Source: Gloeobacter violaceus PCC 7421 (lineage in GTDB: Bacteria; Cyanobacteriota; Cyanobacteriia; Gloeobacterales; Gloeobacteraceae). From it: a DNA stretch of 64,000 nt. Below the pieces are notes generated by a model that was not told where the DNA came from, made no database searches, and saw only the letters and a list, made by a program, of their open reading frames with translations. A program made the position numbers and the translations under genes. The first letter of the stretch is position 1; each line of letters opens with the position of its first letter. This document shows, piece after piece, positions 1 to 9,514 of this stretch. The DNA lies in assembly GCF_000011385.1 (NCBI RefSeq), contig NC_005125.1, positions 248,001 to 312,000 of the forward strand. The letters run 5' to 3'.

Positions 1-469
1 CGTCGATGAACAACAGACACGGGGCGAGGCGGGCCGCCTTGGCAAATAGCCCCCGCAGGCGCGATTCGGCCTCGCCGTAGTATTTGCCCATCATCTCCGG
101 GCCGATGATGGCCAGAAAGCGCACCCCGAGTTGCTCAGCCAGAGCACGGGCCGTGAGGGTCTTGCCGGTGCCGGGCGGGCCGACCAGCAACACGCCGCGC
201 ACCGGTTCGAGGCCGAGCTGTTCGAGAACCTCCGGTTTTTTAAGCGGCAGCTCGACCAGTTCTTTGAGGGTAACCAGCACTTCTCCCAGACCGCCCACAC
301 CCTCCAGATACGGTTGCGGCCGCCAGTCGGCGGGCGGTGGGGTGACGAGCACCTGGTCCTGCCCGGCGGCCTGCCGCCTCGCTTTGCGTGTCCACGATCC
401 TTCTTTGGGAATACCCGGAAAACCGCGGCTGTTCATGGGCTGTACACCGTGCGATTCTGATAATTCCAT
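1..469 (-). CDS. AAA ATPase (CDC48/FtsH-like AAA module), partial at left edge
   Basis: Reading the minus strand from an ATG at 467-469 gives an open frame that runs off the left edge, so only the first 156 or so residues are seen. After about 60 variable residues comes a typical AAA N-subdomain (GVGGLGEVLVTLKELVELPL), then the Walker A motif GPPGTGKT, and the visible part ends inside Walker B (CLLFID, the next base fitting Glu). This pattern belongs to AAA+ ATPases of the CDC48/proteasomal-ATPase/FtsH group, which use ATP to unfold or remodel proteins. No membrane segment is visible before the AAA module, which argues against FtsH itself. The substrate cannot be inferred. Confidence 0.85.
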   Translation of the reverse strand, partial: MELSESHGVQPMNSRGFPGIPKEGSWTRKARRQAAGQDQVLVTPPPADWRPQPYLEGVGGLGEVLVTLKELVELPLKKPEVLEQLGLEPVRGVLLVGPPGTGKTLTARALAEQLGVRFLAIIGPEMMGKYYGEAESRLRGLFAKAARLAPCLLFID

Positions 470-588
470 GTTGGTAAGTTTTGATCCCCAGCGTCACTAC
501 CCTCGGCAGTAATCTCGTGCCCCCGCTGCACTTGGCTTTACTCACCGAGTTGCAGACTCAAAGCGCCATCGGCAGACCTGTGCGCCGC

Positions 589-594
589 TATACT
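589..594 (+). promoter_or_regulatory. Candidate -10 box of the M24 peptidase-like gene
   Basis: TATACT matches five of six bases of the sigma70 -10 consensus and sits 35 bases before the ATG at 629. No convincing -35 box lies 16-18 bases upstream. This promoter favours the ATG at 629 over the upstream GTG at 599, which would fall at or before the expected transcription start. Confidence 0.4.
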
Positions 595-628
595 ACGTGT
601 GTTTACCGACACACCCCAATCGGCGACG

Positions 629-1987
629 ATGAAACGAGCGATCCTGGTAGGTTTGCTGATTCTGGCTGCGGCCTCCCCGGTGCGGGCCGACGCTTCCTTG
701 CGCCCCTTCGGCACCATGCGCGAGCAGGCCGAGGTGCAGCAGCAGTGGCTCAAAAAGCGGATGGAAACGGTTTTGCCGCCCTTGATGCGCCGCTACGGCG
801 CCCAGATGTGGGTGATCCCGATGCGCGAGTACAACGAAGACCCGGTCTTCAGCGCCCTGGTGGCTCCGACGACTTTCTCGGCCCGCCGCCGGACGATTTA
901 TGTATTTTATGATCGCGGCGCGGACAAAGGTGTGGAGATGCTGGCTTTAGGCGGCGGTTCCCAGGGCGGGGTCTACACCGCCCGGCGCTCCGAGCGCAAG
1001 GTGGAAGCGGCGGTGGGGGGTCGCCAGGCGGAACTGTGGGGCGACGAGCAGTGGCAGATGCTCAAAGAGGTGATCGAGGAGCGCCGGCCCAGGACGATTG
1101 CCATCAACGTCTCGCGCACCTTCGCCTTTGCCGACGGCCTCAGTGCGGGCGAGTACGAAGGGATGAGCGAGGCGCTCGGCCCCGAGTGGACGAAGCGCTT
1201 TCGCCGCGCGGAGGGTCTTGCGGTCGATTTGATCGCCGTGCGTTTGTCGGAGGAAGAAGCGTTCTACCGCAAGCTCAATGAACTCACCTGGCAGATGATC
1301 TCGACCGCCTTTTCCAGTCAGGTAATCGCCCCGGGGGTGACGCGCACCGGCGACGTGGTCTGGTGGATGCGCCAGTTTATCGCCGAACGGGGTTTGGCAG
1401 CCTGGTTCCAGCCCTCTGTCGACCTGCAGCGCCGGGGATTCACCGAGGAGCAGTTGGGCGAAGACCCGGTCATTCAAAAAGGTGACGTGCTCCACTGCGA
1501 CACCGGCATCGTGGCGCTGCGGCTGCAGACGGACACCCAGCATCTGGCCTACGTGCTCAAGGACGGTGAGAGCGATGCGCCCGCAGGGCTAAAAGCCGCC
1601 CTTGCCCGCTCCAATCGGCTGCAGGACATCGTCCTGGAGGAGACCCGCCCGGGCCGCTCCGGCAACGCTGTTCTCGAAGCATCCCAGCGGCGCATGCGCG
1701 CCGAAAATATCGACGGCACCATTTATTCCCACCCCATCGGTCTGCACGGCCACGGCGCCGGTCCGCTCATCGGCCTGTGGGATCGCCAGGAGGGGGTGCC
1801 CGGCCGGGGCGACCACGCCGTGATCCCCAACCAGTGGTTCTCCATCGAACTGCAGGCGACCGTGCCGGTGGCCGAGTGGGGTGGCCAGAAAGTGCGCATG
1901 GCCCAGGAGGAGGACATGATGATCGGCGCCGACGGGGTGCCGCGCTGGGCCTTTAGGCGCCAGGACACCTTCTGGTTGGTGCGTTGA
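629..1987 (+). CDS. Secreted M24-family (Xaa-Pro aminopeptidase-like) metallopeptidase
   Basis: The protein is 452 aa from the ATG at 629, which starts a good signal peptide (MKRAILVGLLILAAASPVRA). The C-terminal half is a pita-bread M24 domain. All five expected metal ligands can be placed: Asp in HCDTGI (about residue 291), Asp in QTDTQH, His in LHGHGAG, Glu in SIELQ and Glu in AQEED. Family members are usually two-metal aminopeptidases or creatinase-like hydrolases. The N-terminal half looks like a degenerate creatinase N domain. Secretion suggests a role in periplasmic peptide turnover. The exact substrate is unknown. It stands alone, divergent from the AAA gene. Confidence 0.85.
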   Translation: MKRAILVGLLILAAASPVRADASLRPFGTMREQAEVQQQWLKKRMETVLPPLMRRYGAQMWVIPMREYNEDPVFSALVAPTTFSARRRTIYVFYDRGADKGVEMLALGGGSQGGVYTARRSERKVEAAVGGRQAELWGDEQWQMLKEVIEERRPRTIAINVSRTFAFADGLSAGEYEGMSEALGPEWTKRFRRAEGLAVDLIAVRLSEEEAFYRKLNELTWQMISTAFSSQVIAPGVTRTGDVVWWMRQFIAERGLAAWFQPSVDLQRRGFTEEQLGEDPVIQKGDVLHCDTGIVALRLQTDTQHLAYVLKDGESDAPAGLKAALARSNRLQDIVLEETRPGRSGNAVLEASQRRMRAENIDGTIYSHPIGLHGHGAGPLIGLWDRQEGVPGRGDHAVIPNQWFSIELQATVPVAEWGGQKVRMAQEEDMMIGADGVPRWAFRRQDTFWLVR

Positions 1988-2108
1988 GCGCCCTGAAAAT
2001 AAGACAAGTACATCGAGTGCACGCTCTGTCCTGCGGCAGACGACTTGTTTGCTGCCGACGTGGTGTACTTGAAAGTCAAGACACCAATCCAAAGGCTGAG
2101 GCATCATC

Positions 2109-2807
2109 ATGGACCCGATTCGCGTTGTACTTGTCGAAGATCACGATCTTACCCGCGCCGGTCTGCGCATGGCCCTCAGCCAGTCCGACCATATCAAGCT
2201 GCTCGGAGATGCGTCCAACGGCGAAGCGGGGCTCAGGCTCATCGAGCAGATGAAGCCGGACCTGGCGATTGTCGACGTGGGGCTGCCGGGGATCGACGGT
2301 ATCGAGGTGACTCGGCGCGTCAAAAGCGAACACCCCGAAATCCTGGTGCTCATCCTCACGATGCGCGACGATTCCCAGACGGTGCTTGCCGCCTTTGCCT
2401 CGGGTGCCGATTCTTACTGCATGAAGGATATCGCCTCAAAAGATTTGCTTCAGGTTGTAGAAAAGACCCATGAGGGCACCAGCTTTATCGATCCGTCGGT
2501 GGCAGGCATCGTCCTGAACGAAGTGCGCTCCCGCTCGGTTCACGCCGCTCCCGGCACTCGCCAGACGGTGATCCAGGCGGCCGATCCTGAGCTTGCGCAG
2601 ATTCTTGAGGCTTCGCCCCTCACCGAGCGCGAACTGGAAGTGCTGCAGCTGATTGTGCAGGGTCATTCCAACGAAGGGATTGCTCAGCAGCTTTATATCA
2701 CCGTGGGCACCGTCAAGACCCACGTGCGCAACATCCTCAGCAAACTGTGCGCCGACGATCGCACCCAGGCGGCAGTACTCGCCCTGCGCTCCGGCTTGGT
2801 GCATTAG
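2109..2807 (+). CDS. NarL/FixJ-type response regulator
   Basis: The protein is 232 aa. The N-terminal receiver has the acidic pair E10-D11, phosphoacceptor D56 in IVDVGLPG, Thr in LILTM and Lys in YCMKD, so it looks competent for phosphorylation. A roughly 35-residue linker leads to a C-terminal LuxR helix-turn-helix with TERELEVLQLIVQG and the recognition region TVGTVKTHVRNILSKL. Such proteins bind DNA as dimers after phosphorylation by a sensor kinase. No kinase gene is adjacent, so it is an orphan regulator here. The start is the first ATG and fits the conserved receiver N-terminus. Confidence 0.9.
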   Translation: MDPIRVVLVEDHDLTRAGLRMALSQSDHIKLLGDASNGEAGLRLIEQMKPDLAIVDVGLPGIDGIEVTRRVKSEHPEILVLILTMRDDSQTVLAAFASGADSYCMKDIASKDLLQVVEKTHEGTSFIDPSVAGIVLNEVRSRSVHAAPGTRQTVIQAADPELAQILEASPLTERELEVLQLIVQGHSNEGIAQQLYITVGTVKTHVRNILSKLCADDRTQAAVLALRSGLVH

Positions 2808-2814
2808 AAATCCA

Positions 2815-2850
2815 CCCCCGGCCCCTCCCCCCATAGGGGAAGGGAGCACG
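2815..2850. terminator. GC-rich imperfect inverted repeat between convergent genes
   Basis: A C-run followed by a G-run (CCCCTCCCCCC then AGGGGAAGGGAG) forms an imperfect hairpin between the regulator ending at 2807 and the convergent stress-protein gene ending at 2862. Its position suits a bidirectional terminator, but there is no U-tract. Confidence 0.35.
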
Positions 2851-2861
2851 CACTAGAAGCA

Positions 2862-3446
2862 TTAAAGGTTCTGGGGTTCGTCGGGATGGCGACCAACCGG
2901 GCCTGTGGATGGCGGGGTGGAGCCGGAGGTGGAAACGGTCGTATCGCGCTGCTCGACGGTGCGGCCGGTGGTGGTGCCGGGACCGATGTCGGCTCCGTGG
3001 CGCTCCAGGACGGCAAGCACAGTATTTGCGTCGCGCACCGCTTCGATGACCACCAGGATGCGACCGGCCTCGTAGGCCCGTTCGTAGTAACGGGCCTGCT
3101 CCTCGGTAAAGCCCAGGCGCACCAGCGTCGAGTAAACGATATTGGCGACACCGCGACCCTTGGGCAGCAGCCGGGCGAAGCCTTCCACCAGGGCGCCGCC
3201 GAAGCCGCCGGTGGCGACGCTTTCTTTGTTGAGCGGCTCGGCTTCGGTTTGCTTGACAAGATCGTCCTGTTCGTGGCGCTCTAGGGCCGCCACCAAGATC
3301 TGCTCGTTGGCGTAGCCGGCCCGCGACAGTTCGTCGATCGCTTGCCGGGCTGTCGTTTCGTCGGCAAAAGTGCCGGCAAGCACGCTGCCGGCAGGCAACC
3401 CTTCGTTTGCGGGTGCCGGATCGATTCCGCTACCAGTGACATTCAT
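2862..3446 (-). CDS. YflT/GSP17M-like general stress domain protein
   Basis: The protein is 194 aa. Residues about 20-75 (VLAGTFADETTARQAIDELS followed by GYANEQILVA) match the heat-induced stress protein YflT/general stress protein 17M domain, a small alpha/beta module. A glycine-rich hydrophobic stretch (GGFGGALVEGFARLLP) follows. A second alpha/beta repeat with YYERAYEAGRILVVIEA then precedes a low-complexity Ser/Thr/Pro-rich tail. Proteins with this architecture are usually stress-induced and of unknown biochemical role. The ATG at 3446 is well placed before the conserved domain. Confidence 0.75.
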   Translation of the reverse strand: MNVTGSGIDPAPANEGLPAGSVLAGTFADETTARQAIDELSRAGYANEQILVAALERHEQDDLVKQTEAEPLNKESVATGGFGGALVEGFARLLPKGRGVANIVYSTLVRLGFTEEQARYYERAYEAGRILVVIEAVRDANTVLAVLERHGADIGPGTTTGRTVEQRDTTVSTSGSTPPSTGPVGRHPDEPQNL

Positions 3447-3655
3447 AGGTTTTCCTCTTGAGACAATGCAATTCCCGCGGCTTCCATCGGGACCGGCACG
3501 GGCATTCTTCCACTCTGGAGGTTACCGGCAGGCAACACACCCTTCCGCGGGCGGATTGTGAGCGCGTTACCGCAAGAGGCCCACAAAAGTTAAGCTTTTA
3601 GATGTAAAGATTCTGGCTGCACCGACCGGCGGCCCTCTATTTTGAGCGTTTTGCG

Positions 3656-6652
3656 ATGAGCGAACCGACCATCGACCGCGAACTGGATTTGCACACCTTC
3701 TGGCAGGACGCTTCCGAGCCGGCGCCTGATACAACCATCCCTGCCGTCGCCCTGGCCAATGGCAAAGGACATCTCGACTACACCGACCGCTTCGCGGGGC
3801 GCCACATCGGCCCGGACGGGCGGGAGGTGGAGCGCATGCTGTCCACATTGGGCTTTGAGTCGCTCGATGCGCTCATCGAGCGCGCCGTTCCCGCCCAGAT
3901 CCGCATGGAACGGCCTTTGCGGCTGCCGAAAGGCCTTAGCGAATACGAGGTGCTGGCGCGCCTGAGGGCGATTGCCGCTCAAAACCGGGTATTCCGCTCG
4001 TTCATCGGCATGGGCTACGCCGAGTGCATCACCCCGCTGGTCATCCAGCGCAACATTCTTGAAAACCCCGGCTGGTACACCCAGTACACGCCTTACCAGG
4101 CCGAGATCGCCCAGGGTCGTCTCGAAGCGCTCCTCAACTTTCAGACAATGGTGATCGATCTCACCGGCCTTGAGATTGCCAACGCTTCGCTGCTCGACGA
4201 AGGTACCGCCGCCGCCGAGGCGATGGCGATGAGCTTCGGGATCAAAGCCAAGGGCAGGGCTAAGCGCTTTTTTGTCTCCGAGCATTGCCACCCCCAGACG
4301 ATCGCCATCGTTCAGACCCGGGCTCTGCCCCTAGGGATCGACGTGATCGTGGGCGATCACCGTGCGTTCGATTTTCAAGTGCAGCCTTGCTTCGGTGCCC
4401 TGGTGCAATACCCGGCCACCGACGGAGCCCTGTTCGACTACCGCGCTTTCGTCGAAGCGGCCCACCGCGCCGGGGCGCTTGTGACCGTGGCAGCGGACTT
4501 ATTGAGCCTGGCGCTGCTGGTGCCCCCGGGCGAATTCGGCGCCGACATCGCCGTGGGCAACACCCAGCGCTTCGGGGTGCCGATGGGCTACGGCGGTCCC
4601 CACGCCGCCTACTTTGCCACCCGCGACGCCTACAAGCGCCAGATCCCCGGCCGGATCGTCGGGGTCTCTACCGACGCCCACGGTCAGCGGGCGCTGCGCC
4701 TGGCGCTGCAGACGCGCGAGCAGCACATCCGCCGCGACAAAGCCACCAGCAACATCTGCACCGCCCAGGTGCTGCTCGCGGTGATGGCCGGCATGTATGC
4801 GGTCTACCACGGTCCGGTGGGCCTGCGCCGCATCGCCGCACGCATCCACCGCCTGACGCGCACGCTCGCCGCCGGACTCGTGCGCCTTGGCCACCTTCTG
4901 GGAAGCGCTCCTTACTTCGACACACTGCGCGTCGAGTTGAACGGGATCGATACCCGGACCATCGTCGAGCGCGCCGAGGCGCGGCGCCTGAACTTGCGGG
5001 TGCTGGACGAGCGGACGATCGGCGTCAGCCTCGATGAGGCCACCTCCACCCGCGATCTCGAAGATTTGCTCGCCATTTTTGCCCTGGAGGGCGAGCCCGA
5101 TTTTACGATCGCCGAGCTGGCCGCGGAAGTGAGCCAGGTGCAGGCGCCGGAAGTTTTTGGACGCCAGAGCGCCTACCTCACCCATCCGGTCTTTAACCGC
5201 TACCACTCCGAGACGGAGCTGTTGCGCTATATGCGTCGGCTCGAAAGCCGGGATCTGTCGCTCACCACGTCGATGATCCCGCTCGGGTCGTGCACGATGA
5301 AGCTCAACGCCACCGCCGAGATGCTCCCGGTGAGCTGGCCCGAATTTGCGAAGCTCCACCCGTTTGTGCCGCTGTCGCAGGCGCGGGGCTACCAGATTCT
5401 TTTCGAGCAACTGGAGGCGGCCCTGGCCGAAATCACCGGCTTTACCGCCGTCTCGCTGCAGCCCAACGCCGGTTCCCAGGGCGAGTACAGCGGTCTTCTG
5501 GTCATCCGCGCCTATCACCACAGTCGTGGCGAGGCGCACCGCGATGTCTGCCTCATCCCCCAGTCTGCCCACGGCACCAACCCGGCCTCGGCGGTGATGG
5601 CGGGGATGCAGGTGGTGCCGGTGGCCTGCGACGAGCAGGGCAATATCGACGTGGCCGACCTCGAGGCCAAGGCGACGACCCACGCCGCGCGGCTCGCCGC
5701 CTTGATGGTCACCTACCCCTCGACCCATGGCGTCTTCGAGGAAGCGATCGTCCGCATCTGCGCGATCGTCCACGGGCGCGGCGGCCAGGTCTACATGGAC
5801 GGCGCCAATCTCAACGCCCAGGTAGGGCTGTGCCGCCCGGGGGATTTTGGGGCCGATGTCTGCCATCTCAACTTGCACAAGACGTTTTGCATTCCCCACG
5901 GCGGCGGCGGTCCCGGCATGGGACCCATCGGTGTGGCAAGCCACCTGGCCGCCTTTTTGCCCCGCCACCCGGTGGTTTCCCAGGTGGGCGGCCAGGCGGG
6001 CATCGGCGCGGTGGCCGCCGCTCCCTGGGGCAGTGCCAGCATCCTGACCATCTCCTGGGTGTACATCTTCTTGATGGGAGGGCCAGGGCTCACCGAGGCG
6101 ACGAAAGTGGCGATCCTCAACGCCAACTACATCGCCCACCGCCTGGCGCCCCACTACCCGGTGCTCTACAAGGGCGCGGGCGGCCTGGTGGCCCACGAGT
6201 GCATCCTGGACTTGCGCAAGCTCAAAACCACCGCCGGCATCGAGGTGGACGACGTCGCCAAGCGGCTGATGGACTACGGCTTTCATGCGCCCACGGTCTC
6301 CTGGCCGGTGGCGGGCACGATCATGATCGAGCCTACCGAGAGCGAATCGCTCGAAGAGCTTGATCGCTTTTGCGAGGCGCTCATCGCCATCCGCCACGAA
6401 ATCGCCGCAATCGAGCGCGGTGAGGCCGACCGCGCCGACAACCCGCTCAAGAACGCCCCCCATACGGCGGCGGTGCTACTGGCCGATAGCTGGGAGCACC
6501 CCTACAGCCGTGCCCAGGCCGCCTACCCGGCTCCCTGGCTGTACCAGCACAAGTTCTGGCCGGTGGTAAGCCGCATCGACAACGTCTACGGCGACCGCAA
6601 CCTGATCTGCTCCTGCCTGCCGATGGAAGCTTACGCCCAGGACGGCAAGTGA
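3656..6652 (+). CDS. gcvP: Glycine dehydrogenase (decarboxylating), P-protein
   Basis: This is a full-length 998-aa P-protein of the glycine cleavage system. It decarboxylates glycine using PLP and passes the aminomethyl group to lipoyl-H-protein, a step of photorespiratory and one-carbon metabolism in cyanobacteria. The pseudo-dimeric fold is seen as two homologous halves. The PLP lysine is K742 in [16 protein letters not shown], and other typical blocks are RHIGP near residue 51, [15 protein letters not shown] and [10 protein letters not shown]. About 50 residues precede the first conserved block. The genes for the H and T proteins are not in this window, so gcvP stands alone. Confidence 0.97.
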   Translation: MSEPTIDRELDLHTFWQDASEPAPDTTIPAVALANGKGHLDYTDRFAGRHIGPDGREVERMLSTLGFESLDALIERAVPAQIRMERPLRLPKGLSEYEVLARLRAIAAQNRVFRSFIGMGYAECITPLVIQRNILENPGWYTQYTPYQAEIAQGRLEALLNFQTMVIDLTGLEIANASLLDEGTAAAEAMAMSFGIKAKGRAKRFFVSEHCHPQTIAIVQTRALPLGIDVIVGDHRAFDFQVQPCFGALVQYPATDGALFDYRAFVEAAHRAGALVTVAADLLSLALLVPPGEFGADIAVGNTQRFGVPMGYGGPHAAYFATRDAYKRQIPGRIVGVSTDAHGQRALRLALQTREQHIRRDKATSNICTAQVLLAVMAGMYAVYHGPVGLRRIAARIHRLTRTLAAGLVRLGHLLGSAPYFDTLRVELNGIDTRTIVERAEARRLNLRVLDERTIGVSLDEATSTRDLEDLLAIFALEGEPDFTIAELAAEVSQVQAPEVFGRQSAYLTHPVFNRYHSETELLRYMRRLESRDLSLTTSMIPLGSCTMKLNATAEMLPVSWPEFAKLHPFVPLSQARGYQILFEQLEAALAEITGFTAVSLQPNAGSQGEYSGLLVIRAYHHSRGEAHRDVCLIPQSAHGTNPASAVMAGMQVVPVACDEQGNIDVADLEAKATTHAARLAALMVTYPSTHGVFEEAIVRICAIVHGRGGQVYMDGANLNAQVGLCRPGDFGADVCHLNLHKTFCIPHGGGGPGMGPIGVASHLAAFLPRHPVVSQVGGQAGIGAVAAAPWGSASILTISWVYIFLMGGPGLTEATKVAILNANYIAHRLAPHYPVLYKGAGGLVAHECILDLRKLKTTAGIEVDDVAKRLMDYGFHAPTVSWPVAGTIMIEPTESESLEELDRFCEALIAIRHEIAAIERGEADRADNPLKNAPHTAAVLLADSWEHPYSRAQAAYPAPWLYQHKFWPVVSRIDNVYGDRNLICSCLPMEAYAQDGK

Positions 6653-6718
6653 CAAACCGGCTCGATCCGGATGTCTCTTCGCAGACAGCGGCAGGTTGAC
6701 TTTCGAATGCAATACACT

Positions 6719-6739
6719 AAAGTAAGGATTCCTTACTTT
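6719..6739. promoter_or_regulatory. Palindromic operator upstream of the AbrB/PIN toxin-antitoxin pair
   Basis: The arms AAAGTAAGGA (6719-6728) and TCCTTACTTT (6730-6739) are perfect reverse complements around one central T. The site lies 20 bases before the antitoxin ATG and just downstream of a TTGACT hexamer at 6696-6701 that could be a -35 box. AbrB/MazE-type antitoxins usually repress their own promoter, so this is the likely binding site. Confidence 0.65.
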
Positions 6740-6759
6740 TTATCCTTGCAAAATTCGCC

Positions 6760-6987
6760 ATGCTCGCCAAGCTCACAGCCAAAAACCAGCTGACTTTACC
6801 CAGGGCGGTGACCAACGCCGTGGGATCGGCCGAATACTTCGAGGTAGAAGTCAAAGACGGTCGGATTATCCTGACGCCGGTTCGCATTCAGCGCTCAGAT
6901 GCAGTGCGCGCCAAACTGGCCGAACTCGGCCTGCAGGAACAAGACATCGCCGATGCCGTGAGCTGGGCGCGCAAGCCGCGCAAATGA
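6760..6987 (+). CDS. AbrB/MazE-type antitoxin
   Basis: The 75-aa product starts with MLAKLTAKNQLTLPRAVTNAVG followed by FEVEVKDGRIILTPV. This is the swapped-hairpin AbrB fold, in which a small beta-dimer binds palindromic DNA. The charged C-terminal tail (VRAKLAELGLQEQDIADAVSWARK) would neutralise the toxin. Its stop overlaps the next start by four bases (ATGA), so the two are translationally coupled. The perfect palindrome just upstream is its probable operator. Confidence 0.85.
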   Translation: MLAKLTAKNQLTLPRAVTNAVGSAEYFEVEVKDGRIILTPVRIQRSDAVRAKLAELGLQEQDIADAVSWARKPRK

Positions 6988-7406
6988 CCCTGCCGCCCCG
7001 GGTGGTGCTGGACACCAACGTTGTCCTCTCCGCCCTGATATTCGTTCAAGGACGGCTGACGCCGCTGCGCCAACAGTGGCAGCAGGGCCGCTGCCGGCCG
7101 CTTGTCTGTACCCTCACCACGGCGGAGCTGATCCGTGCCCTCGGCTACCCCAAATTTCGACTTTCCGTCCAGGAACAACACGAATTGCTTGCCGACTATT
7201 TGCCATACTGCACCCCTGTAAAGATGCCCGCTGTCCAACCTGTGACTTTACCCTGCCGCGATCCGCTCGACACCCCTTTGCTTGCCCTGGCCGTCGCCGG
7301 TCAGGCCGACTTTTTTGTGACCGGCGACAAAGACCTGTTGAGCCTTGCCGACGCCTTCGCGCCGCCCATCGTCACCGCTGAGCGTTTTCTCGCGCTGCTT
7401 ATCTAG
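6984..7406 (+). CDS. PIN-domain toxin (COG1569-like ribonuclease)
   Basis: The 140-aa protein has the PIN nuclease signature: D9 in VVLDTNVVLSAL, a middle acidic residue in TTAELIRAL, Asp in PCRDPLDTPLLALAV and Asp in FVTGDKDLLSL. These acidic residues bind divalent metal for RNA cleavage. It overlaps the AbrB-type antitoxin by four bases, the usual toxin-second order of PIN modules. The RNA target cannot be inferred. Confidence 0.87.
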   Translation: MTLPPRVVLDTNVVLSALIFVQGRLTPLRQQWQQGRCRPLVCTLTTAELIRALGYPKFRLSVQEQHELLADYLPYCTPVKMPAVQPVTLPCRDPLDTPLLALAVAGQADFFVTGDKDLLSLADAFAPPIVTAERFLALLI

Positions 7407-7599
7407 GATTGAGCCCATGAGCGCCATCACCCACGACATCGCCGCCAAGCCCTGGAACCTCTCCACCGGTCTGGTGGGGTTTGGCAGGGTCTGGCGGATT
7501 TCGCCGTGGCGTTCGAGCAGGGCCTGTGCAATCCAGTGGCGGCACCGATCACCGCCAGATGCGGCTTGACTCAGGGAGTAGACCGACCAACGTCACCCC

Positions 7600-7875
7600 T
7601 TAGCGCCCGCGGCAGGCGGAACGCTCCTGGTGCAACCCCTGCTGCAGCGCCCGTCTTTGGGTGAGCGCACCAAAAGCCTGCTCCCTTTCGCCCTGTTCGT
7701 AAGCAACGATTGCCTGCAGGCGCAGTTGTCGCGCTTCGCGCTCGAGCGGACTCGGCTTCTGCGCGCAGGCCGCCTCGGCCTGCAGATCGACCAGGGGTAG
7801 ATTCTGGCCAAAAGCCGGTGCGCCGGACAACAGCAACGCCGCTGCCGCCCAATGAAACTTGCGATAGAAATGCAT
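7600..7875 (-). CDS. Small secreted protein of unknown function
   Basis: The 91-aa product has a clear signal peptide (MHFYRKFHWAAAALLLSGAPAFG) with predicted cleavage before QNLP. The mature part is about 68 residues, mostly charged helix (EREARQLRLQAIVAYEQGEREQAFGALTQRRALQQG), with two Cys in the mature part (ACAQ and SACRG). It could form a disulfide. No family is recognised. It lies 32 bases downstream of the S74 protein on the same strand and may be co-transcribed with it. Confidence 0.6.
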   Translation of the reverse strand: MHFYRKFHWAAAALLLSGAPAFGQNLPLVDLQAEAACAQKPSPLEREARQLRLQAIVAYEQGEREQAFGALTQRRALQQGLHQERSACRGR

Positions 7876-7907
7876 CGTTTTGCTCCTTCTGGCTGGTGGG
7901 AATAGAT

Positions 7908-9182
7908 TCAGCGGCTGGCCGACTGGGTGTGGGCCGCGGCGCGATAGGACGGAGACTGCGGCGTCTGGACGACGTACTCGATCGCTTCTAGGCGCCGCTG
8001 GAGTGCGGCGAGCTGTTGCTGTTGGTGTTGGATTTGCGCGTCTTTAGCGGCAAGCAGCCGGTGCAGGCCCTGGATGGCGGCAAGAGCCACCCCGTCGGCA
8101 TCCACGGTGCTGATGTGGCGTTCGTCTTCGCCTACGGCAAAGGCGGCGCGAAAATCCTGGGCGGTGGGTCCGATGTGGCGCACAGCCGGATCCTGGCTGG
8201 TGTAGTTCCAGGTGCCGATGGGGAGCGCGGCCAGCTTTTCGAGCACCTGCACGCCGTCTACGGGGGTGAAGTTGCCCTTGAGGGCGCGGTCGCTCACCAC
8301 CGCCCAGGAGCCGGAGCCGGGGGCGAGGGTGGCGCCCACGGTGGCGGCGCTGTTGGTGAAAAAGGTCACCCCTCCCGAGGCGCGGGCGCGAAACTGGTGG
8401 GCGGCGGTGGAGGAGAAATCCCCGGCTGACTGATCGCTCCAGACAAAAGCTCCGGCGTTTACCGCCTTGGCCCGCCAGCCCAGGGCGACGCTGCCGGTGC
8501 TGGTTGCTTCGTTGAAGTAGCCCCCCAAAATGGCGGAGTAGGAGCCGGTCGCTTCGCCGAAGTAGCCCCCGGCGATGGTGGAGAGGTAGCCGGAGGCAAG
8601 ATTGCCGTAGCCCCCGCCCACCGCCGCGTAATCGTCGACAGCGTCGTTGAACAACCCTCCGGCCACGCCCGCACCGGTGCCGTCCGCAAGATTGAAAGAA
8701 CCACCGGCCACGCTCGCATCGCTTTGCAGGGCGCTGTTGCCGTAGCCGCCGCCCACCGTGGCGGCGTAGGCGGTGGCATCGTTGCCAAACCCACCACTCA
8801 CCGTGGCGTAGGCGGCGTCGGCAACCGTTCCGGCACCGTCGCCCGCCTGATTTTGGACGCCGCCGCCGATCGTGCCGTAGTCGTCGGTGATCTGATGGGG
8901 GCTGATTTCCGAGCCGCCGCCGCCAATGGCTGCGCCTTTGACGCCGGAGGTGACGCTATTTTTGTAGCTGCCGCCCACGACACTCGGGGGACCACCCGGG
9001 AAAATCCGCAACCCGGTGGTGTTGTTCGCCTTGAGGACCAGATTTTTGTTGTCGGTGGTACCGACGAAGTTGGTGCCCGGGGTAGTCCCTGCGTTGCCGG
9101 TAAGGTTCCATTGGGCGTGGGTCGGCAGGGCACCGGCGCTTAGCACCACCACAGAAGTCAAGATGAACAATGGATATCGCAC
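7908..9182 (-). CDS. Secreted trimeric fibre-like protein with C-terminal peptidase S74 (intramolecular chaperone) domain
   Basis: The 424-aa protein begins with a signal peptide (MRYPLFILTSVVVLSAGALPTHA). Residues about 80-250 are a run of short repeats (AAIGGGGSEIS, TIGGGVQNQAG, TVSGGFGNDAT, TVGGGYGNSAL, SVAGGSFNLAD, TIAGGYFGEAT and similar) of the YadA-head type, which form left-handed trimeric beta-rolls. A C-terminal S74 domain follows, starting at S297-D298 in SDRALKGNF with the conserved Ser and Lys, and containing GPTAQDFRAAF. It ends in a Gln-rich coiled coil. In phage tail spikes and MyRF this domain drives trimerisation and may cut itself off at the Ser. A surface fibre or adhesin role is inferred. 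Confidence 0.85.
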   Translation of the reverse strand: MRYPLFILTSVVVLSAGALPTHAQWNLTGNAGTTPGTNFVGTTDNKNLVLKANNTTGLRIFPGGPPSVVGGSYKNSVTSGVKGAAIGGGGSEISPHQITDDYGTIGGGVQNQAGDGAGTVADAAYATVSGGFGNDATAYAATVGGGYGNSALQSDASVAGGSFNLADGTGAGVAGGLFNDAVDDYAAVGGGYGNLASGYLSTIAGGYFGEATGSYSAILGGYFNEATSTGSVALGWRAKAVNAGAFVWSDQSAGDFSSTAAHQFRARASGGVTFFTNSAATVGATLAPGSGSWAVVSDRALKGNFTPVDGVQVLEKLAALPIGTWNYTSQDPAVRHIGPTAQDFRAAFAVGEDERHISTVDADGVALAAIQGLHRLLAAKDAQIQHQQQQLAALQRRLEAIEYVVQTPQSPSYRAAAHTQSASR

Positions 9183-9514
9183 GGTCGTCTCCTTAGGTTT
9201 GAAGGCAAGCTTTTTGGTAGGCGAGATTTGAGGGCGACTTCACTCCATCGGTGTCGCCCCGGGCAGACAGGTTTTTAAACATCAATACTTTCGTTTGAAG
9301 GTGGGGATTGCCCGATTCCTAAAACTCTTTAGGCTCTTTCCCAAAACTCTTTAGCCTCCGCTTTGACGATTCATGCAATTTGTCCCAGGCTTTTTGTGTG
9401 TACCGCTCAACCGTTTGGCTGACGAGCATCCTCGGTTTGCGGTAACGGGAGGTCTCTGGTAGATCGCAGCGTGCCGACTAGGATGAAAAGAAGAAGAGGT
9501 GTCGCGGGGCGTCT
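9183..9514. other. Intergenic region with a palindrome and repeated AAAACTCTTTAG
   Basis: This 332-base gap separates the divergent S74-protein and ftsY genes, so it should hold both promoters. The sequence CCTAAAACTCTTTAGG at 9318-9333 is a palindrome with arms CCTAAA/TTTAGG, and its core AAAACTCTTTAG recurs at 9343-9354, 22 bases downstream (two helical turns). This suggests two operator half-sites for an unknown regulator. No gene or RNA is apparent in the rest. Confidence 0.45.

Noticed and set aside
4499-6463. A 654-residue minus-strand frame opposite gcvP
   Set aside because: It is antisense to a full-length gcvP with all motifs intact. High GC content keeps the complementary frame open; composition (His, Gly, Asp, Arg rich) is non-protein-like.
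7417-7569. A 50-codon frame (MSAITHDIAAKPWN) after the AbrB/PIN pair
   Set aside because: It has a weak ribosome site, no recognisable motif and an unlikely Arg/Ser/Pro-rich end. It might be a remnant, but nothing supports it.
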